Notes under the pieces: model-generated
Database searches by the model: none
Seen by the model: the letters and a program-made list of their open reading frames with translations, nothing else
Told to the model about the DNA's origin: nothing
Origin: an uncultured Thiothrix sp.
GTDB lineage: Bacteria; Pseudomonadota; Gammaproteobacteria; Thiotrichales; Thiotrichaceae
Assembly: GCF_937873765.1 (NCBI RefSeq)
Contig: NZ_CALMZC010000020.1
Span: forward strand, 1 to 64,000
DNA: 64,000 bases
Direction of reading: 5' to 3'
Made by a program: the position numbers and the translations under genes
In this document: piece after piece, positions 15,981-25,538 of the stretch
Numbering within the stretch: the first letter of the stretch is position 1
Layout: every line of letters begins with the position of its first letter

Positions 15981-18359
15981 ATGAAAATAATAAAGCAAAC
16001 CACTGCACGTAATGTCGTATTGTTATCGTGTCTATCGTGGGCAGCAGTTGCTGCAGCTGCTAATAATCAGTTGGAAAATATTAGCGTTAATGAAGCAGCG
16101 GCAGGTAAAGTGGAGGTTTTATTAAACTTTTCCTCTCCTGTGGCCATTCCCAAGGGTTTTGTAATGGACAATCCGCCACGACTTGTGTTTGATTTTCCGG
16201 GCGTCGAAATTGCCCCGAATGCGCGGCATAATAAGACCAAGCGTGGTGTCATTAATGCAGTACAAGCGGCTGGTTCCAAAGATCAAGCGCGTCTCGTGTT
16301 TAACTTGGATTCTTTAGTCGATTACACGGTTGAAAGCAGTGGCAATGATATGGTGCTGCTCTTCTCACCAAGTCAAGGGGCTAAAACGGTAGCTAGCCGT
16401 CCAGTAGGCTCTACTCAGATAGCTCCACCTGCTGCGCTAAAAGCTGAAGAATCTTATAGTTGGTATAATAAACCTGGTCAACAACCTGTACCGCCTGCGG
16501 TTGAACCGAAAAAAATTAACCCCGCTGCACAGATGATTACTCAGGTAGTTCCTCCTGTTAAACTTGAGGAAGTTCCACCACCGCCTAAAGTCACTCAGCC
16601 TTTGGTGTATAAACCTAGTGTACAAGTGCCACCTGCACAACCTAAAAAGGCAGTTAAACCACCTGTTGTTACTGCATTAGCTGAGACCCAATCTATTTAC
16701 GGTTTACGCTCTGTTGATTTTCGGCGTGAACCCGATGGGGGGGGGCGAGTCATTATCACTTTGCCAGACAGTGAAACCAAGATTACCGATGACAAAATAG
16801 CGAATACTTTAAATCTAACCTTAGAAGACATAGATGTGCCTATGGGCTGGCAAAAGCGTCTGGATGTGGTTGATTTCGCAACACCAGTTTCTACCATTCA
16901 GATTTCTCAGCGTGATATGAATGGGCGCGTGAGTATCATGGCTAGCGAGGATTTCACGTATCGCACTGAGCGTGATAAGAATATCTATACGGTTTATATC
17001 GACAAAATCAAAGCGCCTAAAAAAGAAAAAATTGGTGATAAAAAGAAGAAAACCTTCACGGGTGAAAAACTGTCGCTGAACTTCCAAGATATTGAAGTAC
17101 GTTCAGTCTTGCAGTTATTGGCAGACTTCACTAATAAAAATATTGTGGTCAGTGATAGCGTTGATGGCAATATCACTGTACGCCTCAAAGACGTGCCTTG
17201 GGATCAGGCTTTAGATATTGTTCTAGAGTCGAAAAATCTAGGAATGCGTGAAAATGGTAACGTTATTTGGGTAGCACCGAATGCTGAGTTAGATGCCAAA
17301 GATGCTCAAGAAATTGAAATTGCTAAACGCAAAATTGAGCTTGAGCCTCTGGTCACTGAGTATATTCCGGTGAATTTTGCTAAAGCGGCGGATTTAGCGA
17401 CTCTAATTAAAAGTAAAACAGTCTCAGAAGGTGATGCTAGCCATTCGCTGTTATCCACTCGTGGTAGTGTATCTTCCGATGATCGGACGAATACGCTCTT
17501 AATCCAAGATACTGCCACACAAGTGGCTGAAATTCGTGACTTGATTAAAGTACTCGACGTGCCAGTTCAACAAGTAGCGATTGAGTCACGGATCGTAATT
17601 GCGAATGACTCGTTTGGTAAGCAGTTAGGGGCACGGTTTGGCGTCACACCGCATTGGTCGAATAGTGGTTCTAGTGGGATTGCAGGTGCGGGTTTAGGTT
17701 CTTCAACAGATAGCTATTACAACTCACTAGCGAGTAGCACTGTAGGAACAGCAGGACAAGTCAAGCTCCCCGGTCTGACAGATCGTTTGAGCGTGAACTT
17801 ACCAACCTCAGCCGCAGCGGGTAAGTTTGGTTTCTCCATCCTTACTTCTGACTTCCTGCTAGATTTAGAGTTATCGGCACTGCAAGCGGAAAGTAAGGGG
17901 GAGATTATTGCAACCCCACGAGTAGTCACCTCGAATCAAACTAAAGCAGTGATTGAGCAAGGTGTGGAAATTCCGTATCAAGAGGCAAGTTCTGCGGGTA
18001 ACACCAGCACTTCCTTTAAGAAAGCTGTGTTGAGCTTGGAGGTTACGCCACAAATTACGCCAGATGAACACATTTCCATGGATTTGAAAGTGAATCAAGA
18101 TACAGTGGGAGCGGTGTATAACAATATTCCAAGTATTGATACCCGTGAAATTCAAACCAAAGTCTTGGTAGAGAATGGTCAAACGGTGGTTTTAGGCGGG
18201 GTTCATGAAGAAAACCGCATTAAGGGTTCGACCAAAGTGCCTGTCCTAGGGGATTTACCGATGGTTGGTCAAGTGTTCCGCAATACCAATCGTAGTGATA
18301 CCAAGCGCGAACTATTAATCTTTGTTACGCCAAAAATTATCGACAGTAAATCTAAGTAA
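15981..18359 (+). CDS. pilQ: Type IV pilus secretin PilQ
   Basis: The 792-residue outer-membrane secretin has a signal peptide (cleavage about residue 27) and an AMIN domain (about 30-125). A Pro/Val/Lys-rich linker (130-235) and a second AMIN domain (240-345) follow. Next is the STN/N0 domain (KLSLNFQDIEVRSVLQLLADFT), an N1 domain and the C-terminal secretin barrel with VPVLGDLPMVGQVFRNTN and ELLIFVTPKII. It forms the channel through which the pilus exits. Two AMIN domains agree with peptidoglycan anchoring in gammaproteobacterial PilQ. It ends the pilMNOPQ operon. Confidence 0.96.
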   Translation: MKIIKQTTARNVVLLSCLSWAAVAAAANNQLENISVNEAAAGKVEVLLNFSSPVAIPKGFVMDNPPRLVFDFPGVEIAPNARHNKTKRGVINAVQAAGSKDQARLVFNLDSLVDYTVESSGNDMVLLFSPSQGAKTVASRPVGSTQIAPPAALKAEESYSWYNKPGQQPVPPAVEPKKINPAAQMITQVVPPVKLEEVPPPPKVTQPLVYKPSVQVPPAQPKKAVKPPVVTALAETQSIYGLRSVDFRREPDGGGRVIITLPDSETKITDDKIANTLNLTLEDIDVPMGWQKRLDVVDFATPVSTIQISQRDMNGRVSIMASEDFTYRTERDKNIYTVYIDKIKAPKKEKIGDKKKKTFTGEKLSLNFQDIEVRSVLQLLADFTNKNIVVSDSVDGNITVRLKDVPWDQALDIVLESKNLGMRENGNVIWVAPNAELDAKDAQEIEIAKRKIELEPLVTEYIPVNFAKAADLATLIKSKTVSEGDASHSLLSTRGSVSSDDRTNTLLIQDTATQVAEIRDLIKVLDVPVQQVAIESRIVIANDSFGKQLGARFGVTPHWSNSGSSGIAGAGLGSSTDSYYNSLASSTVGTAGQVKLPGLTDRLSVNLPTSAAAGKFGFSILTSDFLLDLELSALQAESKGEIIATPRVVTSNQTKAVIEQGVEIPYQEASSAGNTSTSFKKAVLSLEVTPQITPDEHISMDLKVNQDTVGAVYNNIPSIDTREIQTKVLVENGQTVVLGGVHEENRIKGSTKVPVLGDLPMVGQVFRNTNRSDTKRELLIFVTPKIIDSKSK

Positions 18360-18371
18360 TTGCTAGTTTTA

Positions 18372-18402
18372 GGAATCAAGCCACACGATTTGGCTTGATT
18401 CC
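18372..18402. terminator. Hairpin between pilQ and aroK
   Basis: GGAATCAAGCC (18372-18382) pairs perfectly with GGCTTGATTCC (18392-18402) around a 9-base loop. No T-run follows, so this may be attenuation or mRNA 3'-end protection rather than full termination. Confidence 0.55.
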
Positions 18403-18429
18403 CTTGCGCACTGCTGGCATAACTCCACC

Positions 18430-18972
18430 ATGCAAGACAACATCATCTTAGTTGGCCTCATGGGGGCAGGCAAATCGACTATTGGTCGGCAATTAGCGCG
18501 GCGTTTTAATTTGGAGTTTTATGACTCAGATAAAGTGATTGAGACGCGCACTGGAGTGCCGATTCCAACGATTTTTGAAATGGAAGGCGAACAAGGCTTT
18601 CGGGATCGCGAGGAGCAGGTTATTGCTGAGCTGGCTCAATTACACGGCATCGTCTTAGCGACTGGCGGCGGAAGTGTACTGCGAGCTACTAATCGAGCCG
18701 CTTTAAAAACGGGTGGCAAGGTTGTTTATCTACGCGCTTCAGCCGAACATTTGTATAGCCGTATTCACCACGACAAAAATCGCCCGTTGATGCAAACTGA
18801 CAATCCTTTGCAAACTCTTCGGAATCTTTTACAAGCCCGTGAAGCTTATTACTTAGAAGTGGCTGATTTGATTGTGCCCACTGGCAAGCAGAAAGTGGCA
18901 CATATCGTGAACCTCATCGCACAAAAATTGAATCAGCTCCAGGATATCACTTATGCAAACGCTCAATCTTGA
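18430..18972 (+). CDS. aroK: Shikimate kinase
   Basis: The 180-residue P-loop kinase phosphorylates shikimate with ATP in chorismate synthesis. It shows Walker [16 protein letters not shown] (8-22), DSDKVIE (shikimate-binding Asp), FRDREEQV and the GGGS motif [10 protein letters not shown]. The LID Arg lies in [10 protein letters not shown]. It overlaps aroB by 20 bases, so the two enzymes are translationally coupled. No good ribosome site precedes the ATG. Confidence 0.96.
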   Translation: MQDNIILVGLMGAGKSTIGRQLARRFNLEFYDSDKVIETRTGVPIPTIFEMEGEQGFRDREEQVIAELAQLHGIVLATGGGSVLRATNRAALKTGGKVVYLRASAEHLYSRIHHDKNRPLMQTDNPLQTLRNLLQAREAYYLEVADLIVPTGKQKVAHIVNLIAQKLNQLQDITYANAQS

Positions 18973-20029
18973 TCTTGGTGATCGCAGTTATCCTATTTAT
19001 ATTGGTCAAGGCTTGTTACAGCAGCCCGAGTTATTAACAGCACATGTGCAAGGCAGAAGCTGTGTGACCGTTTCCAATGAAACGATTGCACCTTTGTATT
19101 TGGAAGCGATTAATGCAGCCCTAAAGTCTTATAAGCAATCTGCGGTGATTTTGCCGGATGGTGAAGCTTATAAAAATTTAGATACGCTCAATCAGATTTA
19201 TACTCATTTATTGGAAGTTAAAGCTGATCGGAAAACAACGCTTATTGCCTTGGGCGGTGGTGTGGTGGGCGATATGACGGGCTTTGCTGCCGCTAGTTAT
19301 CAGCGTGGGGTCAATTTCATTCAAGTACCTACCACTCTCTTGGCAATGGTCGATTCTTCAGTCGGTGGTAAAACGGGTGTGAATCATGCCTTAGGCAAGA
19401 ATATGATCGGTGCATTTCATCAGCCGCAAGCCGTCATTATTGATACCCATACCTTAAGCACTTTAGCAGATCGAGAACTGAGTGCTGGTATCGCTGAGGT
19501 CATTAAGTATGGTTTGATTCGTGATCCAGCGTTCCTCACTTGGCTGGACGCGAATATGGCTGCTTTATTAGCACGTGAACCAGAGGCTTTAAGCTATGCA
19601 ATCTATCGTTCTTGTCAACATAAAGCCGAAGTGGTGGCCTCGGATGAGCGTGAATCTGGTCAGCGCGCTTTATTGAATTTAGGTCATACCTTTGGACATG
19701 CGATTGAAGCAGCGATGGGGTATGGGCAATGGTTGCATGGTGAGGCGGTAGCAACCGGTATGGTCATGGCTGCTGAACTGTCAGCACAAATGGCTTGGCT
19801 AGGACCCGCCGATGTCTCTTATATTCGCCAACTATTAGAACGGGCGCATTTACCTGTTGACCCACCTCCTACTATGACCGGTGATGACTTTATGCGCTAT
19901 ATGTCAGTGGATAAAAAAGTGCTGGACGGTAGCTTGCGTTTGATCCTCATGAAATCTTTAGGTGAGTCGATAGTCACTGCTGATTTTGATGCAGATGCAC
20001 TCAAACGAGTTTTACATCGAGAGCTATAA
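18953..20029 (+). CDS. aroB: 3-dehydroquinate synthase
   Basis: The 358-residue NAD+- and Zn-dependent enzyme converts DAHP to 3-dehydroquinate. It shows [17 protein letters not shown], the dinucleotide-binding [21 protein letters not shown] and [20 protein letters not shown]. Metal ligands are in [10 protein letters not shown] and in [12 protein letters not shown] and [14 protein letters not shown]. The length is normal. The aroK-aroB-dgt order is common in gammaproteobacteria. Confidence 0.97.
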   Translation: MQTLNLDLGDRSYPIYIGQGLLQQPELLTAHVQGRSCVTVSNETIAPLYLEAINAALKSYKQSAVILPDGEAYKNLDTLNQIYTHLLEVKADRKTTLIALGGGVVGDMTGFAAASYQRGVNFIQVPTTLLAMVDSSVGGKTGVNHALGKNMIGAFHQPQAVIIDTHTLSTLADRELSAGIAEVIKYGLIRDPAFLTWLDANMAALLAREPEALSYAIYRSCQHKAEVVASDERESGQRALLNLGHTFGHAIEAAMGYGQWLHGEAVATGMVMAAELSAQMAWLGPADVSYIRQLLERAHLPVDPPPTMTGDDFMRYMSVDKKVLDGSLRLILMKSLGESIVTADFDADALKRVLHREL

Positions 20030-20041
20030 GGATAAAACAAA

Positions 20042-21190
20042 ATGACTGCTTCCTATTCCGCGCAACCTGAACTTACCCGTGGGCGGTGTTTTCCAGAAGC
20101 AGCTCCAGCCTACCGTTCAGAGTTTCAGCGTGATCGTGATCGCGTGATTCACTCCAAAGCCTTTCGCAGGTTAGAATACAAAACACAAGTGTTTGTGAAT
20201 CATGAAGGTGACTTGTATCGAACACGCCTGACCCATTCGATTGAAGTTGCACAAATTGCACGTACAGTAGCGCGTAGTATGGGCTTAAATGAGGATTTGA
20301 CCGAAGCAATTGCCTTAGCCCATGATTTAGGGCATACCCCGTTTGGACATGCTGGACAAGATGAACTCAATGTTTGTATGCAAGCTTATGGTGGTTTTGA
20401 GCATAATTTGCAATCTTTACGGGTAGTTGATTGTCTAGAAGACAGTTATGCTGAGTTTGCGGGTTTGAATCTGACCTTTGAGACGCGGGAGGGTATTATC
20501 AAGCATTGTGCCGTCAAACATGCGCAGCAGTTAGGTGAGGTAGGTGAGCGCTTTTTGCAGAAAACCCAAGCTTCCTTAGAGGCGCAACTCACTAATTTAG
20601 CTGATGAGATTGCCTATAATAACCACGATATTGAAGATGGATTGCGCTCTGGGCTGATTAGTTTAGAACAAATGCAGCAGGTGCCGGTGTTTGTGCAACA
20701 ATATGAATTGGTTTTGAAAAAATATCCGCAGTTAGAAGGTCGCAGTTTAGTGCGCGAAACGCTGCGTCGTTTAATCAGCACGATGGTGGTGGACTTGATT
20801 GAAACGAGTCAGGTAGCAATTGCTGTATCCGGTGTACAAACTTTAGAAGAAGTGCGTCAGCAGGCTCAACCTTTGATTCAATATAGCGCTGCGATGTGGG
20901 CTGCGAAAAATGAGCTAAAGCGTTTTTTGCGGGAAAATCTCTATTTTCATCCGACGGTCTATCGTATGTCGTGGCGAGCGCAAAGAGTAGTTCGGGAGCT
21001 ATTTCAAGCTTATTTGCAGGACTCGCGTCTTTTACCCCCCAAATACCAAGTATTTGCGAAACAGTATGAGCAGACTGCTGGTGAAGCAGGGCGCGCGCGC
21101 GCGATTGCTGATTATATTGCAGGAATGACAGACCGCTATGCACTTAAACAGTATGGCGAGCTATTTGATATGGATAGGGTGAAATTCTGA
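20042..21190 (+). CDS. dgt: dGTPase-like HD-domain phosphohydrolase
   Basis: The 382-residue protein belongs to the deoxyguanosinetriphosphate triphosphohydrolase-like family (COG0232). It shows DRVIHSKAFRRLEYKTQVF, the first His of the HD domain in RTRLTHSIEVAQIAR, the HD pair in ALAHDLGHTPFGHAG and the last Asp in NLADEIAYNNHDIEDGL. The family hydrolyses dNTPs to nucleosides and triphosphate; the exact substrate of this subgroup is not fixed by sequence. A strong double terminator follows. Confidence 0.92.
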   Translation: MTASYSAQPELTRGRCFPEAAPAYRSEFQRDRDRVIHSKAFRRLEYKTQVFVNHEGDLYRTRLTHSIEVAQIARTVARSMGLNEDLTEAIALAHDLGHTPFGHAGQDELNVCMQAYGGFEHNLQSLRVVDCLEDSYAEFAGLNLTFETREGIIKHCAVKHAQQLGEVGERFLQKTQASLEAQLTNLADEIAYNNHDIEDGLRSGLISLEQMQQVPVFVQQYELVLKKYPQLEGRSLVRETLRRLISTMVVDLIETSQVAIAVSGVQTLEEVRQQAQPLIQYSAAMWAAKNELKRFLRENLYFHPTVYRMSWRAQRVVRELFQAYLQDSRLLPPKYQVFAKQYEQTAGEAGRARAIADYIAGMTDRYALKQYGELFDMDRVKF

Positions 21191-21201
21191 AAAAAATCAC
21201 T

Positions 21202-21227
21202 AAAGTGTAAACCGCAGCTTACACTTT
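21202..21227. terminator. First hairpin after dgt
   Basis: AAAGTGTAA (21202-21210) and TTACACTTT (21219-21227) form a perfect 9-bp stem with an 8-base loop, 12 bases after the dgt stop. Confidence 0.6.
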
Positions 21228-21275
21228 ATCTTGTAGTATTTAATCTCTCTCTACATATCGACCCTAAGTCGTTGG

Positions 21276-21311
21276 CCTGGATTATGGCAACATAATCCAG
21301 GTGTTTTCTTC
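21276..21311 (+). terminator. Strong terminator in the dgt-ybaK gap
   Basis: CCTGGATTATG-GCAA-CATAATCCAGG is a perfect 11-bp stem with a GCAA tetraloop (21276-21301), followed by TGTTTTCTT. With the preceding hairpin it closes the aro/dgt transcript. The rest of the 208-base gap shows no other gene. Confidence 0.8.
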
Positions 21312-21398
21312 CATCTACTTTCAATCTCAATAATTTAACATTCTCTGTGCAAATGCAGCATAATACGCCGCACGACGAAAAGTTTGACTTAATCTTCC

Positions 21399-21872
21399 AT
21401 GACACCTGCCATTCTCACGGTTCGCAAAGCCGGTTTGCCTTTCCAAACGCATGAATACTCGCATGACCCTGCAGTCAGCTCTTATGGCTTAGAGGCAGCG
21501 ATTGCTTTACAGGTTGATGCCTCACGTGTGTTTAAAACCTTGGTGGTGGCTTTAGAAGGTGACATGAAAAAAATGGCGATAGGCATCGTCCCTGTGACGC
21601 AGCAGCTTGATGTTAAAGCCTTAGCCAAAGCAGTGGGAGCAAAAAAAGCTGAAATGGCTGATCCCAAACAAGCAGAGCGGATTACGGGCTATTTGGTAGG
21701 CGGTATTAGTCCTTTAGGGCAAAAGCGTAAATTACCTACGGTGCTGGATGAGTCCGCTTTAAACTTTGAGACGATTTTTGTCAGTGCTGGTCGACGCGGC
21801 TTAGAAATTGAATTGTGCCCCACGACTTTAATGGAACTCTGTCAAGCCGATGCGGTCGCTATTTGTCGGTGA
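21399..21872 (+). CDS. ybaK: Cys-tRNA(Pro) deacylase, YbaK family
   Basis: The 157-residue protein of the YbaK/EbsC editing-domain family hydrolyses Cys mischarged on tRNA-Pro. It shows HDPAVSSYGLEAAIALQVDASRVFKTLVV, the catalytic Lys region (KKMAIGIVPVTQQLDVKALAKAVGAKKAEMADPKQAERITGYLVGGISPLGQKRKLPTVLDES) and GRRGLEIELCPTTL. The length matches E. coli YbaK. The ATG at 21399 starts a monocistronic gene. Confidence 0.94.
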   Translation: MTPAILTVRKAGLPFQTHEYSHDPAVSSYGLEAAIALQVDASRVFKTLVVALEGDMKKMAIGIVPVTQQLDVKALAKAVGAKKAEMADPKQAERITGYLVGGISPLGQKRKLPTVLDESALNFETIFVSAGRRGLEIELCPTTLMELCQADAVAICR

Positions 21873-21948
21873 AAAAAATTCTGTACAATGCGGCACCACT
21901 GATTAATTAATAAACTATTCAAACATTTGAGGATTGGAAGGAACTACT

Positions 21949-22863
21949 ATGCTGGAGCAGAGCAAACATAAAATTCGCAAAGCCGTTATTCCCGTAGCGG
22001 GCTTAGGTACACGTATGCTACCTGCGACTAAAGCTATCCCTAAAGAAATGCTTCCAGTGGTAGATAAGCCATTGATTCAATATATCGTGAATGAATGTGT
22101 TGAGGCTGGGATTCGTGAAATTGTGTTAGTCACTCACAATAGTAAAAATTCGATTGAGAATCATTTTGATACAAGTTTCGAGCTGGAAACTATGCTGGAA
22201 AAACGTGTCAAGCGGCAGTTATTGGATGAAGTGCGCTCCATTTGCCCGAAAAATGTCACGATTATGCATGTGCGCCAAGGTGAGGCTAAAGGTTTAGGCC
22301 ATGCGATTATGTGTGCACATCCTGTGGTTGGGCATTCACCAGTGGCTGTGTTATTGCCCGATGTGTTGATTGATGATGCTGCGTGTAATCTAAAAACAGA
22401 TAATTTAGCTGAAATGCTGCGCCTCTATGACGAAACGGGTATTAGTCAAATCATGGTTGAGCCAGTACCTATGGATAAGGTTTCCTCTTATGGCGTAGTG
22501 GATATTAACGGGCATACCTTAGAGCCGGGTTGTTCAGTGGCGATGAGTGCGATTGTTGAAAAGCCTGATATGGACAGTGCGCCTTCTAATCTTGCGGTAG
22601 TCGGACGCTATGTTTTATCTCCCCATATTTGGGATTGGTTGAAGCGTACTCCCTTGGGAGCAGGCGATGAGATTCAACTGACTGATACAATTGCGCTCTT
22701 GATGCGTGAGTATCAAGTGAATGCTTTCCATTTAAGCGGCAAAAGTCATGACTGTGGTTCAAAGCTCGGGTATATGATGGCGAATGTTGAGTATGGTTTG
22801 CGTCATCCGAGTATTGCTAAAGACTTTGCTAAATATCTGAAAGAACAGGTAAAATCTTTATAA
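21949..22863 (+). CDS. galU: UTP-glucose-1-phosphate uridylyltransferase
   Basis: The 304-residue sugar nucleotidyltransferase makes UDP-glucose. It shows [36 protein letters not shown] with the catalytic GLGTRxLPxTK, then [26 protein letters not shown] and [23 protein letters not shown] start it at the ATG at 21949, served by GGAAGGA; an in-frame TTG 15 bases earlier overlaps that site and is unlikely. UDP-glucose would feed surface polysaccharide synthesis. Confidence 0.96.
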   Translation: MLEQSKHKIRKAVIPVAGLGTRMLPATKAIPKEMLPVVDKPLIQYIVNECVEAGIREIVLVTHNSKNSIENHFDTSFELETMLEKRVKRQLLDEVRSICPKNVTIMHVRQGEAKGLGHAIMCAHPVVGHSPVAVLLPDVLIDDAACNLKTDNLAEMLRLYDETGISQIMVEPVPMDKVSSYGVVDINGHTLEPGCSVAMSAIVEKPDMDSAPSNLAVVGRYVLSPHIWDWLKRTPLGAGDEIQLTDTIALLMREYQVNAFHLSGKSHDCGSKLGYMMANVEYGLRHPSIAKDFAKYLKEQVKSL

Positions 22864-22864
22864 A

Positions 22865-23710
22865 TCATCCGTAAGTTTCAAGGAGTGACTGGATAAATTC
22901 AGCACTCTCATGCGGGTTAACCTCAGTATTGCGGATCAAACGATCAAAGTGGCGGGTTAAGGCGCGAATTTCCTCTAAAGTATTGATTACTATATACATA
23001 TCGCCTACATAAATCACCGACCGTTGTGAGCCGAAAATGGTTAGAGGCGCTGAGAAGATTTTGCGACCATCATAAAGAAATAAACGATAAGTTGGATAAA
23101 GATCATCTAACAAGCGCTGAATATGCTCTAATTGTTGCCGCCGTAAATGCTTAGGTAGTTTCTCCCAAATCCCCACCCCTTGCGCGAGCATTTTCAGGCG
23201 CTGCAAAGGTAAGCAAACTTCCATTTCAGATTCATCAATTCGGTTATACGCAAGCTGTGAGTTGGTTTCGAGTTTACGCACGGCTAGGGGAACTTGGGTC
23301 GCTTGGCGCTCGTAATCAATCACGGCTTCAATCATTAAAGAGTCAGGCAGATTTGCGGGAACATAGCGGATTTTGTAACCAATCGCATCACGATGCCATT
23401 GGCCTAGCTTGGTATGTTGACCATTAATGACCTGCTCGATTTCCATTGCTGAAGATACTGCAGAGCTTACATGTTCATCCTGTGATAGCCCCAGTAGCCA
23501 ATCAATACTGACACTATAGGTTGAAGCGATACTGCACAAAGTTTCGGCTCGTGGTAGCCGCAACAATTGATCAGACATTAATTGGGCAAGGGCAGAGCGG
23601 TTGACGCCAATGGATTCTGCAAACTGGGCTTTGTTTAAGCCTGAGCGCTGCAGTAAGATCTGTAGACGTTTTTGAAAAGTCTCTCCCATTTCACGCTTCG
23701 CAACTAACAT
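22865..23710 (-). CDS. XRE-family transcriptional regulator with large C-terminal domain
   Basis: The 281-residue protein has an N-terminal Cro/CI helix-turn-helix (ETFQKRLQILLQRSGLNKAQFAESIGVNRSALAQLMS, about 9-46). It continues with a 200-residue domain I do not recognise (…DAIGYKIRYVPANLPDSLMIEAVIDYERQ…LFLYDGRKIFSAPLTIFGSQRSVIYVGDMYIVINT). The second part may sense a ligand or lipid. It ends one base after galU (convergent) and is divergent from a fatty acid desaturase. The 153-base divergent gap carries a GTTATT/AATAAC palindrome, so control of the desaturase is likely but inferred. Confidence 0.75.
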   Translation of the reverse strand: MLVAKREMGETFQKRLQILLQRSGLNKAQFAESIGVNRSALAQLMSDQLLRLPRAETLCSIASTYSVSIDWLLGLSQDEHVSSAVSSAMEIEQVINGQHTKLGQWHRDAIGYKIRYVPANLPDSLMIEAVIDYERQATQVPLAVRKLETNSQLAYNRIDESEMEVCLPLQRLKMLAQGVGIWEKLPKHLRRQQLEHIQRLLDDLYPTYRLFLYDGRKIFSAPLTIFGSQRSVIYVGDMYIVINTLEEIRALTRHFDRLIRNTEVNPHESAEFIQSLLETYG

Positions 23711-23770
23711 ATGATCTCTATGTTGTTTATTCTTAACAGTAGTTGAATTTAGTGAACGAATCTTAGTTTA

Positions 23771-23786
23771 GTTATTTATTAATAAC
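23771..23786. promoter_or_regulatory. Palindrome in the XRE/desaturase divergent promoter
   Basis: GTTATT-TATT-AATAAC (23771-23786) is a perfect 6-bp inverted repeat in the gap between the two divergent genes. It is a candidate operator for the XRE regulator. Confidence 0.35.
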
Positions 23787-23863
23787 AAATGTGTACCAGT
23801 GTTTCGTAGGCAAGTTAGGTATTAAACCTTAGAATTTTTCTGGATATTCTAGGGGTAAGCACA

Positions 23864-24748
23864 ATGCGAGCGGAATCTAAAAAAATAGAATACCTAACCT
23901 TAAGCCTATTGTTGGCTTGTTATTTTCTGTGGGGTATGTTGATTATTCTGCATGCCTCACTGCCTGTTTGGTTGTTAGTTCCTTTGTTAACGGTCATACT
24001 GAGTTTTCATGGTTCCTTGCAGCATGAAGTCATTCATTATCATCCCACACCCTCACAACGTTTGAATGAAGCCTTAGCTTCACCACCACTCGCTTTATAC
24101 CTACCCTTTATTATTTACCGCGATACGCATCGTCAACATCACATCTTAGAACATCTAACTTATCCCAGTATTGATCCTGAGTCGTGTTATCTGAATAGAG
24201 AAGATTGGGCAAGGATGCCTGCTTGGCAGTGGCGTTTGTATAGGTGGAACAATACCTTGCTAGGTCGCCTTCTGATTGGCCCTGCACTGGGGGTCAGTTG
24301 TTTTCTAAAAGTAGAATTCAAAAAGCTGCGTGCAGGTGATCAATACACTATTCATGCTTGGTTGGCTTATTTGCCGTGGCTAGCCTTAGTATTAGCTTGG
24401 TTAGTTTATTGGCATTTTCCACTTTGGTTATATGCAATTATCTGTTATTTCTCCATTTCTTTGACCGCGATTCGTATTTTTGCTGAGCATCAAGCCGTCA
24501 ACACACCAACAGAGCGTACTATTGTGATTGAGGCAAATGGCTTTTTGAGCTATGTATTTCTGCAAAATAATCTGCATTCAGTCCATCACAAATATCCAGG
24601 TTTGCCTTGGTATGAGTTGCGCAAAACCTATCAGCAGGAAAAGGAAAGTATTCTGCAAGAGAATGGTCACTATGTATTCAAAAGTTACTTAGAATTATTT
24701 AAGCACTATGCATGGAAGCCTAAAGAAGATGTAGCACATCCTTTATAA
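23864..24748 (+). CDS. Membrane fatty acid desaturase
   Basis: The 294-residue di-iron membrane enzyme has about four to six transmembrane segments. It shows the three His boxes of the membrane desaturase/hydroxylase superfamily: HGSLQHEVIH (about 45-54), DTHRQHHILEH (about 87-97) and HSVHHKYPGLPWYEL (about 231-245). Such enzymes insert double bonds or hydroxyl groups in acyl chains or terpenoids with O2. The substrate is not determinable here. It is divergent from the XRE regulator, and its last 29 bases overlap the convergent PhnD-like gene. Confidence 0.85.
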   Translation: MRAESKKIEYLTLSLLLACYFLWGMLIILHASLPVWLLVPLLTVILSFHGSLQHEVIHYHPTPSQRLNEALASPPLALYLPFIIYRDTHRQHHILEHLTYPSIDPESCYLNREDWARMPAWQWRLYRWNNTLLGRLLIGPALGVSCFLKVEFKKLRAGDQYTIHAWLAYLPWLALVLAWLVYWHFPLWLYAIICYFSISLTAIRIFAEHQAVNTPTERTIVIEANGFLSYVFLQNNLHSVHHKYPGLPWYELRKTYQQEKESILQENGHYVFKSYLELFKHYAWKPKEDVAHPL

Positions 24749-25535
24749 AGCCTGTACTTAGCCTGTAGCTTTGGCGCATGCAGTCGTAATCTTGATCCAG
24801 TGCCGTCACTAAACTGCTTAAGCCTGCAGATTTAATTTCAATCGGAACTTGCGCTAATAAAGTGAGCTGTAATAAGGCTTGCCGAATCATAGTGCTGATT
24901 TCTATACCAACAGTGTTATGTATAACTAAGGGTGGAGTCGGTGCAGGACTTATCTGCGCAATAGACCGAAGTTGACTTAGTATCTCCTGCATTTCCGGTT
25001 TGTTAGATTGCAGCCAATAATCAAATACGGTGCAATCAATCGCTGCTACATCCGCTTCACCTGCAGCAAGCATACGCAGAGAATTAGAGTGCGAGCCACT
25101 CGTGGTCATACTGGCAAACTGTGGCGGATTAGAGAGTTTAGCCCAATGCGCCCATAAAGCATGATGGCCCGAATACGAGTCTGGATCATTAATCACCAGA
25201 CGTTTATTGACTAGTTCCGCAATTGACTGAATTCCGCTGTCCTGATGCACCACTAAGTATGAGAAATACAGTGGCTCGTGATGCCCTGCAAAAATCGGTT
25301 TAGCCAGCACTTGATAACGAACTTGGCGATCTTGTTGCAGGGTATAGAGCAGACCACAGATCCAACCCATTTGAATCTGACCCTTCGCGAGCTTTTCGCT
25401 AGCTTCTAGCCACGGCATGCTTTGATCAAAGCTCACCTGAATGCCCGTTTGCGCGGTTAAATAATCAGCCAATTGTGCGCAAATCGGGTAAGTATTTTCA
25501 GCTAAACAGGAAATCAGGGTGAGCGCTGTTTGCAT
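24720..25535 (-). CDS. PhnD-like periplasmic-binding-fold protein
   Basis: The 271-residue protein is of the PhnD/phosphonate-binding fold (PF12974). It shows LTAQTGIQVSFDQS, a GQIQMGWICGLLYTLQQDRQ motif (the family's GxxxxxxxxxxxY segment), YFSYLVVHQDSGIQSIAELVNKRLVINDPDSYSGHHALWAHW and AAGEADVAAIDCTVFDYW. No signal peptide is visible at the N-terminus (MQTALTLISCLAENTYP), so it may be cytoplasmic. It starts three bases from the end of the dimethylglycine-dehydrogenase-like gene and shares its operon. It may be an orphan sensor or ligand-binding protein for the pathway; the ligand is unknown. Confidence 0.75.
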   Translation of the reverse strand: MQTALTLISCLAENTYPICAQLADYLTAQTGIQVSFDQSMPWLEASEKLAKGQIQMGWICGLLYTLQQDRQVRYQVLAKPIFAGHHEPLYFSYLVVHQDSGIQSIAELVNKRLVINDPDSYSGHHALWAHWAKLSNPPQFASMTTSGSHSNSLRMLAAGEADVAAIDCTVFDYWLQSNKPEMQEILSQLRSIAQISPAPTPPLVIHNTVGIEISTMIRQALLQLTLLAQVPIEIKSAGLSSLVTALDQDYDCMRQSYRLSTGFIKDVLHLL

Positions 25536-25538
25536 TGT

